A program made the position numbers and the translations under genes. The notes below the pieces were generated by a model. The model was not told the DNA's origin. It did not search any database and saw nothing but the letters and a program-made list of their open reading frames with translations. A stretch of 64,000 nucleotides of DNA from the NCBI GenBank assembly GCA_030528155.1, contig JAUMZL010000003.1:1-64000 (forward strand), given 5' to 3'. Below are positions 1 through 10,327 of this stretch, piece after piece (position 1 is the first letter of the stretch; each line of letters starts with the position of its first letter). The stretch comes from Aerococcus sp. (GTDB taxonomy: Bacteria; Bacillota; Bacilli; Lactobacillales; Aerococcaceae).

Positions 1-38
1 GGCCTTTTTTTATGCTCTTTTACTTTATTTTTTGCATT

Positions 39-587
39 TCATTTTACAATGAAGCGTTTTTTCTTTTTCGTTGCTAAAATATAATGCTCATTCATCCCAT
101 CATAAGCAGCCGCCTCAATCCCTAATGTTAAAAATTTAAAAGCAGCTGTTTGCGCAATAGAATAGGTGATACCTGTTCCATAAATCTCTATCTTTTCTGC
201 TTGTTTCAGATGATTGATAATACGATTGATTTGATTAGGATTGATTGATAAACGGGTATCCGTAATCGCCTTCTCATAAATAGATGGCACAATACTCATC
301 ACTTCTTTGCTAGTTGTTTTCTCGTTTACTGGCTCATCATCCAAAAGATTGGTCAGGCGTTTCGTTTCAATGAGCTCTTCCCATAATTTTTTCTGTAAAG
401 CAACAAATCCCGATAAGCCTAACTTCTTACAAAAACGGATAATGGTAGACTTGCTAGTGTAGGTTTGCTTCGCTAAATCTACAATTGTCATGTCATTGAT
501 CTCAAGTAAATGCTCTAAAATATAACGAGCGACTACTGCTTCAGTATTAGTAAAGTTTGTCTTATTTTCTAACTGGTCAATCAGCAT
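39..587 (-). CDS. RpiR/MurR-family regulator, C-terminally truncated
   Basis: The N-terminal 75 residues or so form the HTH of the RpiR family (LAKQTYTSKSTIIRFCKKLG). A sugar-isomerase (SIS) domain begins near residue 125 (IEIYGTGITYSIAQ). Family members are sugar-phosphate-sensing transcription regulators, usually about 250-290 residues. This one stops at 182, in the middle of the SIS fold, in an A-rich run after ATKKKK. Neither alternative frame resumes a SIS-like sequence before hitting stops, so this looks like a truncated gene rather than a single sequencing slip. An ATG preceded by a GAGGTGGGG ribosome site sets the start. The regulated genes are not visible. It may still bind DNA without sensing its ligand. 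Confidence 0.75.
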   Translation of the reverse strand: MLIDQLENKTNFTNTEAVVARYILEHLLEINDMTIVDLAKQTYTSKSTIIRFCKKLGLSGFVALQKKLWEELIETKRLTNLLDDEPVNEKTTSKEVMSIVPSIYEKAITDTRLSINPNQINRIINHLKQAEKIEIYGTGITYSIAQTAAFKFLTLGIEAAAYDGMNEHYILATKKKKRFIVK

Positions 588-693
588 TTCCCCACCTCTC
601 TTTCTCTCCCATCTACATATTCTCTTGATTGAATACTAAGGCGGATAGTTTTATCGCGACAAAGTATTGCCACAATTAGGGCACATCTCCTAC

Positions 694-729
694 AAAAAAG
701 GCGCTCTTCAACGGCATGTTGTCGAGCGC
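694..729 (-). terminator. Terminator behind lepA
   Basis: Inverted arms GCGCTC/GAGCGC, extended by CAAC/GTTG, are followed on the minus strand by a run of six T. The hairpin lies just past the lepA stop and ends the dnaJ-lepA side of the cluster. Confidence 0.8.
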
Positions 730-743
730 ATCCCTGCTATCGG

Positions 744-2588
744 TTATTTCTTATTAGCGTCTTCATCCATATTTAATACGGCTAGGAAGGCGTCTTGAGG
801 CACATCAACGGAACCAATGGCCTTCATCCGTTTCTTCCCTTCTTTCTGTTTGTTCAACAGCTTCTGACGACGGGTGACGTCCCCACCATACAATTTTGCG
901 GTCACATCTTTACGGTAAGCTTTCACCGTGGAGCGAGAAATAATCTTATGTCCGATCGCTGCTTGAATAGGAATTTCAAACTGCTGGCGTGGAATTACCG
1001 TCTTCAACTGATCAACCAATTGACGGCCACGGGAGTTCGCAAAGTCGCGATGAATAATCGTACTCAAGGCATCGATCACTTCACCATGAATAAGCACATC
1101 GAGTTTCACCAATTGGCTCTCACGGTACCCAATCAAACTGTAATCAAGCGAAGCATACCCCTTTGTCCCTGACTTCAATTGATCGAAGAAGTTATAAATA
1201 ACTTCAGCGAGTGGCATTTCATAGACCACTTTCACGCGAATATCATCGAGATATTCAATATTGATAAACTGCCCACGTTTACCCTGTGCTAATTCTATCA
1301 CTGTCCCAATATATTCTTCTGGCACCATGATTTCCGCTTTAACATAAGGTTCTTCAATATGATGAACTTCGGTGGCGTCAGGGAGTTCGGAAGGGTTAGA
1401 AACCTCCACCATCGTCCCATCTGTTTGATAGGCATGATAGATAACCGATGGCGCAGTGATAATGAGGTTAATGCCAAAGTCGCGCTCTAAACGCTCCTGG
1501 GTCACATCCATATGCAGCATCCCTAAAAATCCACAGCGGAAACCAAATCCTAATGCCTGTGAACTTTCGGGTTCGAAGGTTAGGGAGGCATCATTTAATT
1601 GTAATTTCTCCAAGGCTTCGCGTAAATCGGCATAGTCCTTGGATTCTACCGGGTAAAGCCCAGAGTAGACCATGGGATGCATCGGGCGGTATCCTTGAAG
1701 CGGTTTATCGGCGGGACGATCAGCGTTCGTCACTGTATCCCCAACTTTCGTGTCTTGGATGGTTTTGATGCTGGCGGTCAGATAACCAACATCCCCAGCA
1801 ATCAAGACATCGCGCTCAATCGCATGCGGGGACATAATCCCCACTTCTGTCACATCGAAGGTCTTTCCACTATTCATCAGTTGAATCCGGTCACCCTTCT
1901 TCACCATACCATTCTTCACGCGAATGCTGAGAACGACCCCACGGTAAGGATCATAGACCGAGTCAAAAATCAATGCCTGCAGTGGCGCATCGAGGTCACC
2001 CGTTGGCGCTGGAACATCTTGAACGATTTTTTCAAGAACGTCGCCAATCCCAACTCCCGTCTTAGCACTGATCAGTGGCGCAGTTTCCGCCTCGATGCCG
2101 ATAATGTCCTCAATCTCTTCTTTGACGACTTCGGGTTGAGCAGACGGAAGGTCGATTTTATTGATGACCGGCACAATTTCCAAATCATTATCTACGGCTA
2201 AGTAGGCGTTTGCCAGCGTTTGTGCTTCTACCCCTTGTGTGGCATCCACCACGAGTACCGCGCCTTCGCACGCCGCGAGACTACGGGATACCTCATAAGC
2301 AAAGTCGACATGCCCGGGAGTATCAATCAAGTGAAAGATATAAGTCTGACCATCCTTAGCTTGGTAAGATAATTCAACAGCATTTAATTTAATTGTAATT
2401 CCGCGCTCCTGCTCCAACGCCATGGAGTCGAGTAACTGGTCGCGCATTTCACGCTCAGAAACGGTTCCTGTTTGTTGCAAAATACGATCGGCCAGGGTCG
2501 ATTTTCCGTGGTCAATATGTGCAACGATGGAAAAATTTCTTGTCCGACGTTGACGATCGCGCAATGCGTTGTGATCTAAATCTGGCAA
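744..2588 (-). CDS. lepA: Elongation factor 4 (LepA), ribosome back-translocating GTPase
   Basis: This translational GTPase of 614 residues (family about 600) acts on stalled 70S ribosomes. G1 is AHIDHGKS (residues 23-30), G3 is DTPGH (89-93) and G4 is NKID (143-146). The EF-G-like domains and the LepA-specific C-terminal domain follow, ending in a lysine-rich tail. The start is TTG, supported by GGAG eight bases upstream and by a normal-length N-terminus. An extended -10 motif lies about 40 bases upstream. The gene sits downstream of dnaJ, the usual Lactobacillales order, but a hairpin and its own promoter separate the two. Confidence 0.97.
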   Translation of the reverse strand: MPDLDHNALRDRQRRTRNFSIVAHIDHGKSTLADRILQQTGTVSEREMRDQLLDSMALEQERGITIKLNAVELSYQAKDGQTYIFHLIDTPGHVDFAYEVSRSLAACEGAVLVVDATQGVEAQTLANAYLAVDNDLEIVPVINKIDLPSAQPEVVKEEIEDIIGIEAETAPLISAKTGVGIGDVLEKIVQDVPAPTGDLDAPLQALIFDSVYDPYRGVVLSIRVKNGMVKKGDRIQLMNSGKTFDVTEVGIMSPHAIERDVLIAGDVGYLTASIKTIQDTKVGDTVTNADRPADKPLQGYRPMHPMVYSGLYPVESKDYADLREALEKLQLNDASLTFEPESSQALGFGFRCGFLGMLHMDVTQERLERDFGINLIITAPSVIYHAYQTDGTMVEVSNPSELPDATEVHHIEEPYVKAEIMVPEEYIGTVIELAQGKRGQFINIEYLDDIRVKVVYEMPLAEVIYNFFDQLKSGTKGYASLDYSLIGYRESQLVKLDVLIHGEVIDALSTIIHRDFANSRGRQLVDQLKTVIPRQQFEIPIQAAIGHKIISRSTVKAYRKDVTAKLYGGDVTRRQKLLNKQKEGKKRMKAIGSVDVPQDAFLAVLNMDEDANKK

Positions 2589-2623
2589 TTTTCCATCTCC
2601 TTTTCTCTCATTGTTTCCGTTCG

Positions 2624-2632
2624 ATTATAACA
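2624..2632 (-). promoter_or_regulatory. Extended -10 promoter of lepA
   Basis: The minus strand reads TGTTATAAT, a perfect -10 with the TGn extension. The only TTGAC-like element is 11 bases upstream, too close to act as a -35, so this would be an extended -10 promoter. Confidence 0.55.
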
Positions 2633-2664
2633 AAAAGCAACGTCAATGTGTATTGTCTGCACAC

Positions 2665-2729
2665 AAAACCCCCGATCTCATCCAAAGTTCCTCTGAAAGA
2701 GAAACCCCATAAAGGAAATCGGAGGTTTT
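2665..2729 (-). terminator. Terminator between dnaJ and lepA
   Basis: Twelve-base arms (AAAACCTCCGAT/ATCGGGGGTTTT on the minus strand, one G-U pair) begin a few bases after the dnaJ stop. The loop is about 40 bases long. The T tract is short on the minus strand and longer on the plus strand. Confidence 0.6.
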
Positions 2730-2735
2730 TGTGTT

Positions 2736-3908
2736 TTAATTAAAAACGTCTTTTAGTGTGTCCCAAAAATTCTTTTCTTCTTCTGTCACACTATCACCTG
2801 AAGCTTCCGCAAAGGCGCGGAGTGCTTCTTTTTGTTGTTTGTTTAAGCTCTTCGGCGTCACAATTTTGATTTGAACTTTCTGATCGCCGACTTTATCGCC
2901 ACCGTTCAATACCGGCGCTCCTTTGCCTTTCAAACGAATCACATCACCGGACTGTGTCCCTGCTGGAATTTTCATCCGAACCTTACCATGAACGGTCGGC
3001 ACTTCTACTTCATCACCGAGAGCCGCTTGAGCAAAATTAATCGGTAATTCCAAACGAATTTCACTCCCCGTACGCTCAAAGATTTCGGATGGTTTCACCC
3101 GGAAAACAACATACAAGTCGCCGTAGCCGCCACCGTTTGTACCAGCGTTACCTTGGCGGCTCAAGCGCATAGACTGCCCGTCTTCCACACCGGCTGGAAT
3201 GGTGACCTTGACCGTGTGGGTTTTCTGCTCATGTCCCGAGCCGTGGCAATTGGTGCATTTTTCTTCAATGATTTCACCGCTACCGTGACAAGTTGGACAG
3301 GTCGTTTGGGTTTGCACGTTCCCAAATGGCGTCTGCCGGGCTTGGGTAACCACTCCAGCACCGTGGCAGGTTGGACAAGTTTTCTTCCCAGTTCCTGGTT
3401 TGGCCCCAGAACCGTGGCAAACATGACAGTCTTCATCGCGCTTATACTTGATCTTATCCGTTTTACCAAAAACCGCCTCTTTAAATTCCAGCGTGATCGT
3501 GTATTGCAAGTCTTCTCCGGTACGTGGTGCATTTTGGGCCCGACGTCTCGAACTCCCTCCGAAGCCACCGCCTCCAAAGATGTCGCCAAAGATATCTTCG
3601 AAGCCGCCGAAATCACTGGATGTGTAAGATTGATAGTTCCCGCCATTGCCGAAGCCACCGAACCCACCAAAACCGCCATTGCCGTTCATCCCAGCTGAAC
3701 CAAATTGGTCATACTGCTTCCGCTTTTGTTCATCTCCGAGTACTTCATAGGCGTCGTTAACTTCTTTATATTTTGCTTCGGCCTCGGGAGAATCATTGAG
3801 GTCAGGATGATATTGTTTTGCTAGTTTCCGATAGGCCCGTTTGATTTCTTTTTGCGTGGCATCCTTGGAAACTCCTAAAATGTCATAGTAATCTTTATTA
3901 CTTGCCAT
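2736..3908 (-). CDS. dnaJ: Chaperone DnaJ (Hsp40)
   Basis: DnaJ is the co-chaperone that delivers unfolded protein to DnaK and stimulates its ATPase. The 390 residues contain a J domain (about 5-68) with HPD at 34-36. A Gly/Phe-rich linker (about 75-135) includes a [13 protein letters not shown] run. Four CxxCxGxG zinc-binding repeats ([32 protein letters not shown]) are followed by the C-terminal substrate-binding domains. The ATG has a strong GAAGGAGGG site. An extended -10 promoter and a hairpin lie upstream, so dnaJ can be transcribed separately from hrcA-grpE-dnaK. Confidence 0.98.
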   Translation of the reverse strand: MASNKDYYDILGVSKDATQKEIKRAYRKLAKQYHPDLNDSPEAEAKYKEVNDAYEVLGDEQKRKQYDQFGSAGMNGNGGFGGFGGFGNGGNYQSYTSSDFGGFEDIFGDIFGGGGFGGSSRRRAQNAPRTGEDLQYTITLEFKEAVFGKTDKIKYKRDEDCHVCHGSGAKPGTGKKTCPTCHGAGVVTQARQTPFGNVQTQTTCPTCHGSGEIIEEKCTNCHGSGHEQKTHTVKVTIPAGVEDGQSMRLSRQGNAGTNGGGYGDLYVVFRVKPSEIFERTGSEIRLELPINFAQAALGDEVEVPTVHGKVRMKIPAGTQSGDVIRLKGKGAPVLNGGDKVGDQKVQIKIVTPKSLNKQQKEALRAFAEASGDSVTEEEKNFWDTLKDVFN

Positions 3909-3939
3909 TCATTCGCCCTCCTTCGCATGAATCATGGGT

Positions 3940-3948
3940 ATTATAGCA
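3940..3948 (-). promoter_or_regulatory. Extended -10 promoter of dnaJ
   Basis: TGCTATAAT on the minus strand, about 30 bases before the dnaJ ATG and directly after the dnaK-dnaJ hairpin. The candidate -35 is weak. No CIRCE or CtsR box is visible here. Confidence 0.55.
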
Positions 3949-3956
3949 GAAATGAA

Positions 3957-3981
3957 GCCCCGCCTTCCAATCAGACGGGGC
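3957..3981 (-). terminator. Hairpin/weak terminator between dnaK and dnaJ
   Basis: A 9-bp GC-rich stem (GCCCCGTCT/AGGCGGGGC) with a 7-base loop is followed on the minus strand by TTCATTTCTG. The T tract is broken, so it probably attenuates rather than fully stops dnaK transcripts. Confidence 0.55.
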
Positions 3982-4037
3982 TATCATCATGAGGGCCACG
4001 TGCTCTAATGATGCACTAGCCCCACTACTAGCTATAA

Positions 4038-5882
<1,845 letters not shown>

Positions 5883-5942
5883 TTACACATTTTTGTTTAT
5901 CATAGATTGTTTACTTTAATTAATGCTATCGCCCTATCGCGT

Positions 5943-6521
5943 CTATTGCGCAATAATCACCATTGCCGGTCGCAAGACGCGTCCGCTCAAGGTATAGCCT
6001 TTTTGGAAGACATTCACCACGGTATTTTCCGGATGCTCGTCATCAGCAGGCATAGAACTGATGGATTGATGGAAGTTCGGATCGAATTCTTCCCCCACCG
6101 GATCCATGATTTCGATACCTTCAGCTTCTAAAGCTTTCAAGAAATTCGTGTGCACCATTTCAATCCCTTTTTTTAGGTTTTCAGATGCTTCATCATCTGG
6201 CTCAATTTCCAACGCTTTTTCTAAGCTGTCAAGCACCGGAATGAGTTTCGTTGCTAAGGATTGGGAGCGGAATTTGGCATCCTGGCTCTTTTCCTTAGCA
6301 TAACGCGCCTGCATATTTTTGATTTCAGCAGACAAACGCAAGATTTGATCGTTTTTTTGATCTAAAGTCGTTTTTAATTCCGTGATTTCATCCGTTTGCT
6401 CATCAGTCGTATTCGTAGATGGATCCTCCACTTCAGCGTCTGATGCGACTTCTTGAGTAGCCCCTTCTGTCTGTGGGGTTTCCTCAGCAGTTGGGTGTTG
6501 CTTTTCCTCTGCGTTATTCAA
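5943..6521 (-). CDS. grpE: Nucleotide exchange factor GrpE
   Basis: GrpE releases ADP from DnaK. The 192 residues begin with an acidic, disordered stretch of about 45 residues. A long coiled coil (about 46-115) follows, then the beta domain with FDPNFHQSISSMP and the closing GYTLSGRVLRPAMVIIAQ typical of the family. The ATG overlaps the 3' end of hrcA by 8 bases, so the two are likely translationally coupled. Confidence 0.97.
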   Translation of the reverse strand: MNNAEEKQHPTAEETPQTEGATQEVASDAEVEDPSTNTTDEQTDEITELKTTLDQKNDQILRLSAEIKNMQARYAKEKSQDAKFRSQSLATKLIPVLDSLEKALEIEPDDEASENLKKGIEMVHTNFLKALEAEGIEIMDPVGEEFDPNFHQSISSMPADDEHPENTVVNVFQKGYTLSGRVLRPAMVIIAQ

Positions 6522-7587
6522 CGGTCTCGGAACCTCCTTTTTGATAGTAATTATCGAGATAGTGATTAAACCCGCGGCGGAGTGTTTGAAAGAGCTGTGC
6601 CGTGCGAATATAGGACATATTTTCTGGACCTAAGATCGCTAATACAATAGGCCGCTGAATACTATCCATGCCAATGGTCTGTCGCACTAAACTCATTTCC
6701 TCCAATGTGCCATTAGGTAGTTCATCTCCCATGCGAATCGTAATGCCGGGTGTCGGCGTGCCCACCAAAGACGTCAGCAATTCACGATTATTCAACAACT
6801 GTTCCACCTTGACGATCTGCTCAAACCCTTCCCGCTCAATTAAGTAGCGGAAGAAGCGGTCACGCCCATGAATCGCAATCTGATGGTGCGCCATTTTGTT
6901 CACTAAGGCATCCATGAAATAACCGTGTTGGAGATATTCACGTATGGATTGATCAAAGTAACGCGCTTCATCCTGCTTGAGATGTTTGACCACCTCAGGT
7001 AAAGACAGCCCAACCAGATCATGATTGATCGCATGTATGACGTTCTTCAATTGCTCCACATCAATTCCATTCGGCAAGTGGATCATTTGATTTTCCACAA
7101 TCCCCTCTTCGGTGACTAAAACCGTCATCACTTGGGTATTGGTCAGTGGAATTAATTGATAACCAGCCAAATGATATTCCTGAATTCCTGGTGTCAAGGC
7201 GATCGCTACATAATTCGTCAGATCGGCTAATGCCTCGGTGGCGCGCTGCACCACATCGGCCAGCTCCAAATAAGGTTGCTGGAAAACTCTGGACATCCGT
7301 TCCTGCTCAGTGGCGTCGAGGTCACTATCAATCAAGCCACCGTACTGTGGAACGATGTAATTCAGATAATATCGATACCCCGCTTCAGTCGGGATACGCC
7401 CTGAGGAGGAATGCATCTTGGTAATCAGATGTGCTTCCTCGAGCTTACTCATCTCATTGCGGATCGTCGCTGGACTGGCTTTAATTTCATAAGCCTCGCG
7501 CAAATGTTTCGATCCAGATGGTTCTCCCGTACGGCAGTAAGCATCAATAATCGCATGTAAAATTTCAATTTGTCGTTCTGTTAACAT
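6514..7587 (-). CDS. hrcA: Heat-shock repressor HrcA
   Basis: HrcA is the repressor that binds CIRCE and is kept active by GroEL. The start is set at the ATG giving MLTERQIEIL (357 residues). It has a GAGGTGATGAG site, and a longer reading would run into the CIRCE element. The N-terminal winged helix (about 1-75) includes SPATIRNEMSKLEE and the conserved SSGRIPTEAGYRYYL. A GAF-like domain and dimer region follow. First gene of hrcA-grpE-dnaK, so autoregulated through CIRCE. Confidence 0.97.
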   Translation of the reverse strand: MLTERQIEILHAIIDAYCRTGEPSGSKHLREAYEIKASPATIRNEMSKLEEAHLITKMHSSSGRIPTEAGYRYYLNYIVPQYGGLIDSDLDATEQERMSRVFQQPYLELADVVQRATEALADLTNYVAIALTPGIQEYHLAGYQLIPLTNTQVMTVLVTEEGIVENQMIHLPNGIDVEQLKNVIHAINHDLVGLSLPEVVKHLKQDEARYFDQSIREYLQHGYFMDALVNKMAHHQIAIHGRDRFFRYLIEREGFEQIVKVEQLLNNRELLTSLVGTPTPGITIRMGDELPNGTLEEMSLVRQTIGMDSIQRPIVLAILGPENMSYIRTAQLFQTLRRGFNHYLDNYYQKGGSETVE

Positions 7588-7600
7588 CTCATCACCTCTT

Positions 7601-7627
7601 TTAGCACTTGGCGATCTCAACTGCTAA
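7601..7627 (-). promoter_or_regulatory. CIRCE operator
   Basis: Arms TTAGCACTT and AACTGCTAA are separated by exactly 9 bases (27 bases in all), against the consensus TTAGCACTC-N9-GAGTGCTAA. One arm matches 8 of 9 positions and the other 7 of 9. It lies just downstream of the -10 box and 13 bases before the hrcA ATG, the standard position for HrcA repression. Confidence 0.92.
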
Positions 7628-7635
7628 CGTCTATT

Positions 7636-7664
7636 ATCTTATCATGATCACTTGTTAAAGTCAA
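7636..7664 (-). promoter_or_regulatory. hrcA operon sigma-A promoter
   Basis: On the minus strand a -35 TTGACT and a -10 TAAGAT are 17 bases apart. Transcription would start close to the CIRCE element. The -35 overlaps the CtsR-like box. Confidence 0.75.
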
Positions 7665-7675
7665 TAAAAGTCAAA
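7659..7675 (+). promoter_or_regulatory. CtsR-like operator overlapping the hrcA -35
   Basis: Two direct heptads, AGTCAAT and AGTCAAA, are separated by AAA. This matches the CtsR consensus RGTCAAANANRGTCAAA at 16 of 17 positions. Isolated half sites (TTTGACC near 7682, GGTCAAA near 7771) lie upstream. CtsR represses class III heat-shock genes. Placement over the -35 is consistent with direct repression. Confidence 0.7.
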
Positions 7676-7868
7676 CTGATTTTTGACCAATAGCTAATGA
7701 ATTTTGGGCTGAGGTTAGAGCTTTTGACTCCTATACAAACACAGCTTGCCCCTTATCTAAATGCGAAAGGTCAAACTAAAACAAAAGCCAACCTGCATTT
7801 AAGTAGATTGGTTAGAGAGGAGACGCCTTACCGTGTTTAACTTTTTAGGTGACTCAGAGCATAACGAA

Positions 7869-7910
7869 AAAGCACCACTCCCAAAATAGCCGTTTTAGGT
7901 GCGATGCTTT
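7869..7910 (-). terminator. Terminator behind ribF
   Basis: AAAGCA...TGCTTTTT arms with a partly paired inner stem, followed by a T run on the minus strand, 20 bases after the ribF stop. The rest of the 300-base gap to hrcA holds the heat-shock promoter and no convincing gene. Confidence 0.75.
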
Positions 7911-7930
7911 TGTAGGCTCTCTATTCAATA

Positions 7931-8890
7931 TTATCGGTATTCGTCTTGTTCGTAATTCGCTTGATAATCCAGCGCGTTTTTCTTGTCCTGTTCCATCTGC
8001 TTCACCAACGCTTCAGCACTAGAAAATTTCATTTCATCGCGCAAGTATTGATGCCAATAGACTTTCAGATGTTCACCGTAGATCTGCTCATTGAAATCAA
8101 AAAGATTAATTTCAATGGTCTTCTCTGTTTGGTCGGAAAAGGTAATATTGTACCCAATTGACGCCATCCCCCAATAAATTTGGTGATTCAATACACATTC
8201 TACTGTGTACACCCCTACTTTAGGAATCACGGCGTTAGCGTCAGGCAAGACATTGGCAGTGGGATACCCCAGTTCACGCCCTCGATGTTTCCCATTAATC
8301 ACCACACCAGAGAAGAAATAAGGATAGCCTAATGCTTCATTAGCGAGGTCTAGTTGACCTTCTTTAATTTGTTGACGAATGAAATGAGAACCTACCTTTT
8401 CATGATGGCTGGTTAATTTGGGGACACGAATAATATCAAAGCGGCCCTGACTATACGTTGGCAAAGTCTCCATATTGGCGACGTCCTTTTTGCCGTACGT
8501 ATAATCAAATCCGGCAACGACAGCTTGAGCATTAAATCCTGCCATGTAAAGATCCACAAATTCTTGGGGGGAGAGCGTCGCAAAAGCACTCGTCACCTCG
8601 ATGAAATAGAGGATATCGACGCCTAAGTCTGCCATCATCTGGGCTTTTTCTTCATTAGTTGTCAAATATTGGAGGCTGTTAGGATGAGCTTCTTGATAGA
8701 TGATGCGCGGTGAACAGCTGAAAGTCATCACCGCCAATGGCAATTCACGTTTCGTTGCTTCCCTACGCGCCCGGTTAATCACGGCTTGATGTCCGCGATG
8801 TACGCCATCGAAGAAGCCGAGCGCTAAAACGATCGGTGTTTTCGGTATTGCTTGTGAAATTTCTGGATGATGTAATGTAATAATTTTCAT
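7931..8890 (-). CDS. ribF: Bifunctional riboflavin kinase/FAD synthetase
   Basis: RibF converts riboflavin to FMN and then FAD. The 319 residues hold an N-terminal adenylyltransferase domain with GFFDGVHRGHQ (about 26-36) and HFIRQQI. The C-terminal flavokinase domain has GKHRGRELGYPTAN (near 200) and the late ENLFDF-like element EINLFDF. It lies 21 bases after truB, in one transcript, an order common across Firmicutes. No FMN riboswitch is present. Expression should follow the truB promoter. Confidence 0.97.
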   Translation of the reverse strand: MKIITLHHPEISQAIPKTPIVLALGFFDGVHRGHQAVINRARREATKRELPLAVMTFSCSPRIIYQEAHPNSLQYLTTNEEKAQMMADLGVDILYFIEVTSAFATLSPQEFVDLYMAGFNAQAVVAGFDYTYGKKDVANMETLPTYSQGRFDIIRVPKLTSHHEKVGSHFIRQQIKEGQLDLANEALGYPYFFSGVVINGKHRGRELGYPTANVLPDANAVIPKVGVYTVECVLNHQIYWGMASIGYNITFSDQTEKTIEINLFDFNEQIYGEHLKVYWHQYLRDEMKFSSAEALVKQMEQDKKNALDYQANYEQDEYR

Positions 8891-8911
8891 TCATAGTCCC
8901 CTTTGTTGTCC

Positions 8912-9811
8912 TTACTGAAACATGCGCATGGGTTTGACTTCGCTCGCTAATTTTGGATGCACATCATAGAGTGCTTTGAGTTGACCGTTCACATAAGCAC
9001 GTACGGGTAATTCCGTTGGTAGTTGTTCTCGATGTAACACAGCTCCATTCTGAACGAGTGAGACTAAGTGCTTAGGCACGTGCCAAATGGGGTAATTGGC
9101 CAGGGCACTCTCCAATGGCTTCAAGAAGCTCATGTCCCCTGCTTCATAGTGCGTTTGGATGTCGTCAAGTGTCAGACAGTCCGCCGCGCGATATGGCGAC
9201 GATTGAATTCGAGTTAACTCAGTCATTGTCGCTAATGTCCCGAGCTTTATCCCCAAATCGGTAGCTAATGTGCGGACATAGGTTCCCTTCCCACATGTCA
9301 CGAGGAAATGGAAAGTCTGTTGCCCAGCGTCTGGATCAAAGGTGGGGGATGATGTTAATTCAAATTGATCCACATGAATCATACGCTTGGGGCGTTCCAC
9401 CGTTTCATTGGCACGCGCATATTCATAGAGGCGCTTGCCTTTTACTTTGACAGCAGAATACATGGGAGGAATCTGTACAATATCGCCCTCTAACGTCCGC
9501 ATGGCTGCTTGGATGGTGTCATTCGAAAATGGCTGATCGAGTGGTTGTGTAGCGACCACCTGACCTGCACTATCTTCAGTATCCGTCTGAAAGCCGAATG
9601 TAATGGTACCAATATATTGTTTCTGCTTATCGGTCAGTAACTCTACTAATTTTGTTCCTTGACCCACACAACACACCAATACGCCGTCCACCGTTGGATC
9701 AAGCGTACCCGTATGACCAATTTTCTTCTCGTGCAAAATCCGGCGCAACTTAGACACCACATCATGACTGGTCATGCCGCGCTCTTTCCATACAGGAATC
9801 ATTCCGTCCAT
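8912..9811 (-). CDS. truB: tRNA pseudouridine-55 synthase TruB
   Basis: TruB makes pseudouridine 55 in the T loop of tRNAs. GHTGTLDPTVDGVL places the catalytic Asp at residue 38. YAR and the RTLATDLG motif follow, then a PUA-like C-terminal domain. The length of 299 is normal. The ATG is preceded by GAGGTGAG. In relatives it follows rbfA directly. Here 3.9 kb of accessory genes separate them and truB has its own extended -10. Confidence 0.97.
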   Translation of the reverse strand: MDGMIPVWKERGMTSHDVVSKLRRILHEKKIGHTGTLDPTVDGVLVCCVGQGTKLVELLTDKQKQYIGTITFGFQTDTEDSAGQVVATQPLDQPFSNDTIQAAMRTLEGDIVQIPPMYSAVKVKGKRLYEYARANETVERPKRMIHVDQFELTSSPTFDPDAGQQTFHFLVTCGKGTYVRTLATDLGIKLGTLATMTELTRIQSSPYRAADCLTLDDIQTHYEAGDMSFLKPLESALANYPIWHVPKHLVSLVQNGAVLHREQLPTELPVRAYVNGQLKALYDVHPKLASEVKPMRMFQ

Positions 9812-9831
9812 ATTCTCACCTCAATTGTCGT

Positions 9832-9840
9832 ATTATAACA
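9832..9840 (-). promoter_or_regulatory. Extended -10 promoter of truB-ribF
   Basis: TGTTATAAT on the minus strand, about 20 bases upstream of the truB start. There is no good -35 at 16-18 bases. Confidence 0.5.
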
Positions 9841-9975
9841 CAGCAACTTGTGAATGGTGCACGATTTCGCTGAATTGGCGTCCTATTAGTATATGTTCTT
9901 TTGCTTATCCACTTTGATCATTTATCTCACACAACAATCATTCTTTTGAACGCTACTGTCTCTCTTCATATAAAA

Positions 9976-10023
9976 AAGCACCCTTCCATCAAATGCGGTC
10001 GCTGATCCGCTGGGGGAGTGCTT
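9976..10023 (-). terminator. Terminator behind the MFS gene and its downstream ORF
   Basis: Arms AAGCACTC/GGGTGCTT with an inner GCGG/CCGC stem and a T6 run on the minus strand. It closes the unit containing the MFS transporter. The remaining gap to truB (9841-9970) shows nothing else. Confidence 0.75.
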
Positions 10024-10059
10024 ATTGATGGCTTATTGATGAATCAGGTGCTTTTATTG

Positions 10060-10323
10060 CTATTTTGATAAGATCGTTAATTTTTTGAGGGACTCAACCA
10101 CACGCGATTGGTAGATTCTTTTATCAAACTAAAGAACAAAAATATTAAGTTCAACCACATGCGATTGGCAGATGAGTTCGTTGGGATCTTTTATAGGCAA
10201 TGACTCCAGCTTTTCACCACAGCTGAGAGAGCCTTGCTTGAGACCAATCAACGCCTTTTTGACGTGATTTAACCTCTCATTGCCCTGATCAGCGATAGCG
10301 ATTAAGCCGTCATCGTTCGTCAA
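10060..10323 (-). pseudogene. Small unrecognised ORF with duplicated, stop-interrupted tail
   Basis: A TTG-initiated reading frame of 64 codons starts 4 bases after the MFS stop. No convincing ribosome site is present and I do not recognise the product (it contains ERLNHVKKALIGLKQGSLS). After its TAG stop the same frame stays open for 22 more codons to 10060. That extension repeats the end of the ORF: ICQSHVVE is followed by IYQSRVVE, from 23-bp direct repeats differing at two bases. The simplest reading is a gene whose tail was tandemly duplicated and interrupted. A functional small protein cannot be excluded. Confidence 0.4.
10094..10173. repeat. Direct repeat pair, 23 bp
   Basis: Two copies at 10094-10116 and 10151-10173 differ at two positions, and a TCTTTTAT follows in both. 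They fall in the same reading frame on the minus strand. Confidence 0.75.
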
Positions 10324-10327
10324 TGAG

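Noticed and set aside
3161..3679. 172-codon alternate-frame ORF inside dnaJ
   Set aside because: It overlaps the Gly-rich and zinc repeats in another frame; the translation has no family resemblance.
7819..7890. Plus-strand 18-codon GTG ORF with a GAGGAG site, overlapping the ribF terminator
   Set aside because: Very short, GTG start, and the sequence is explained by the minus-strand terminator. No promoter seen.
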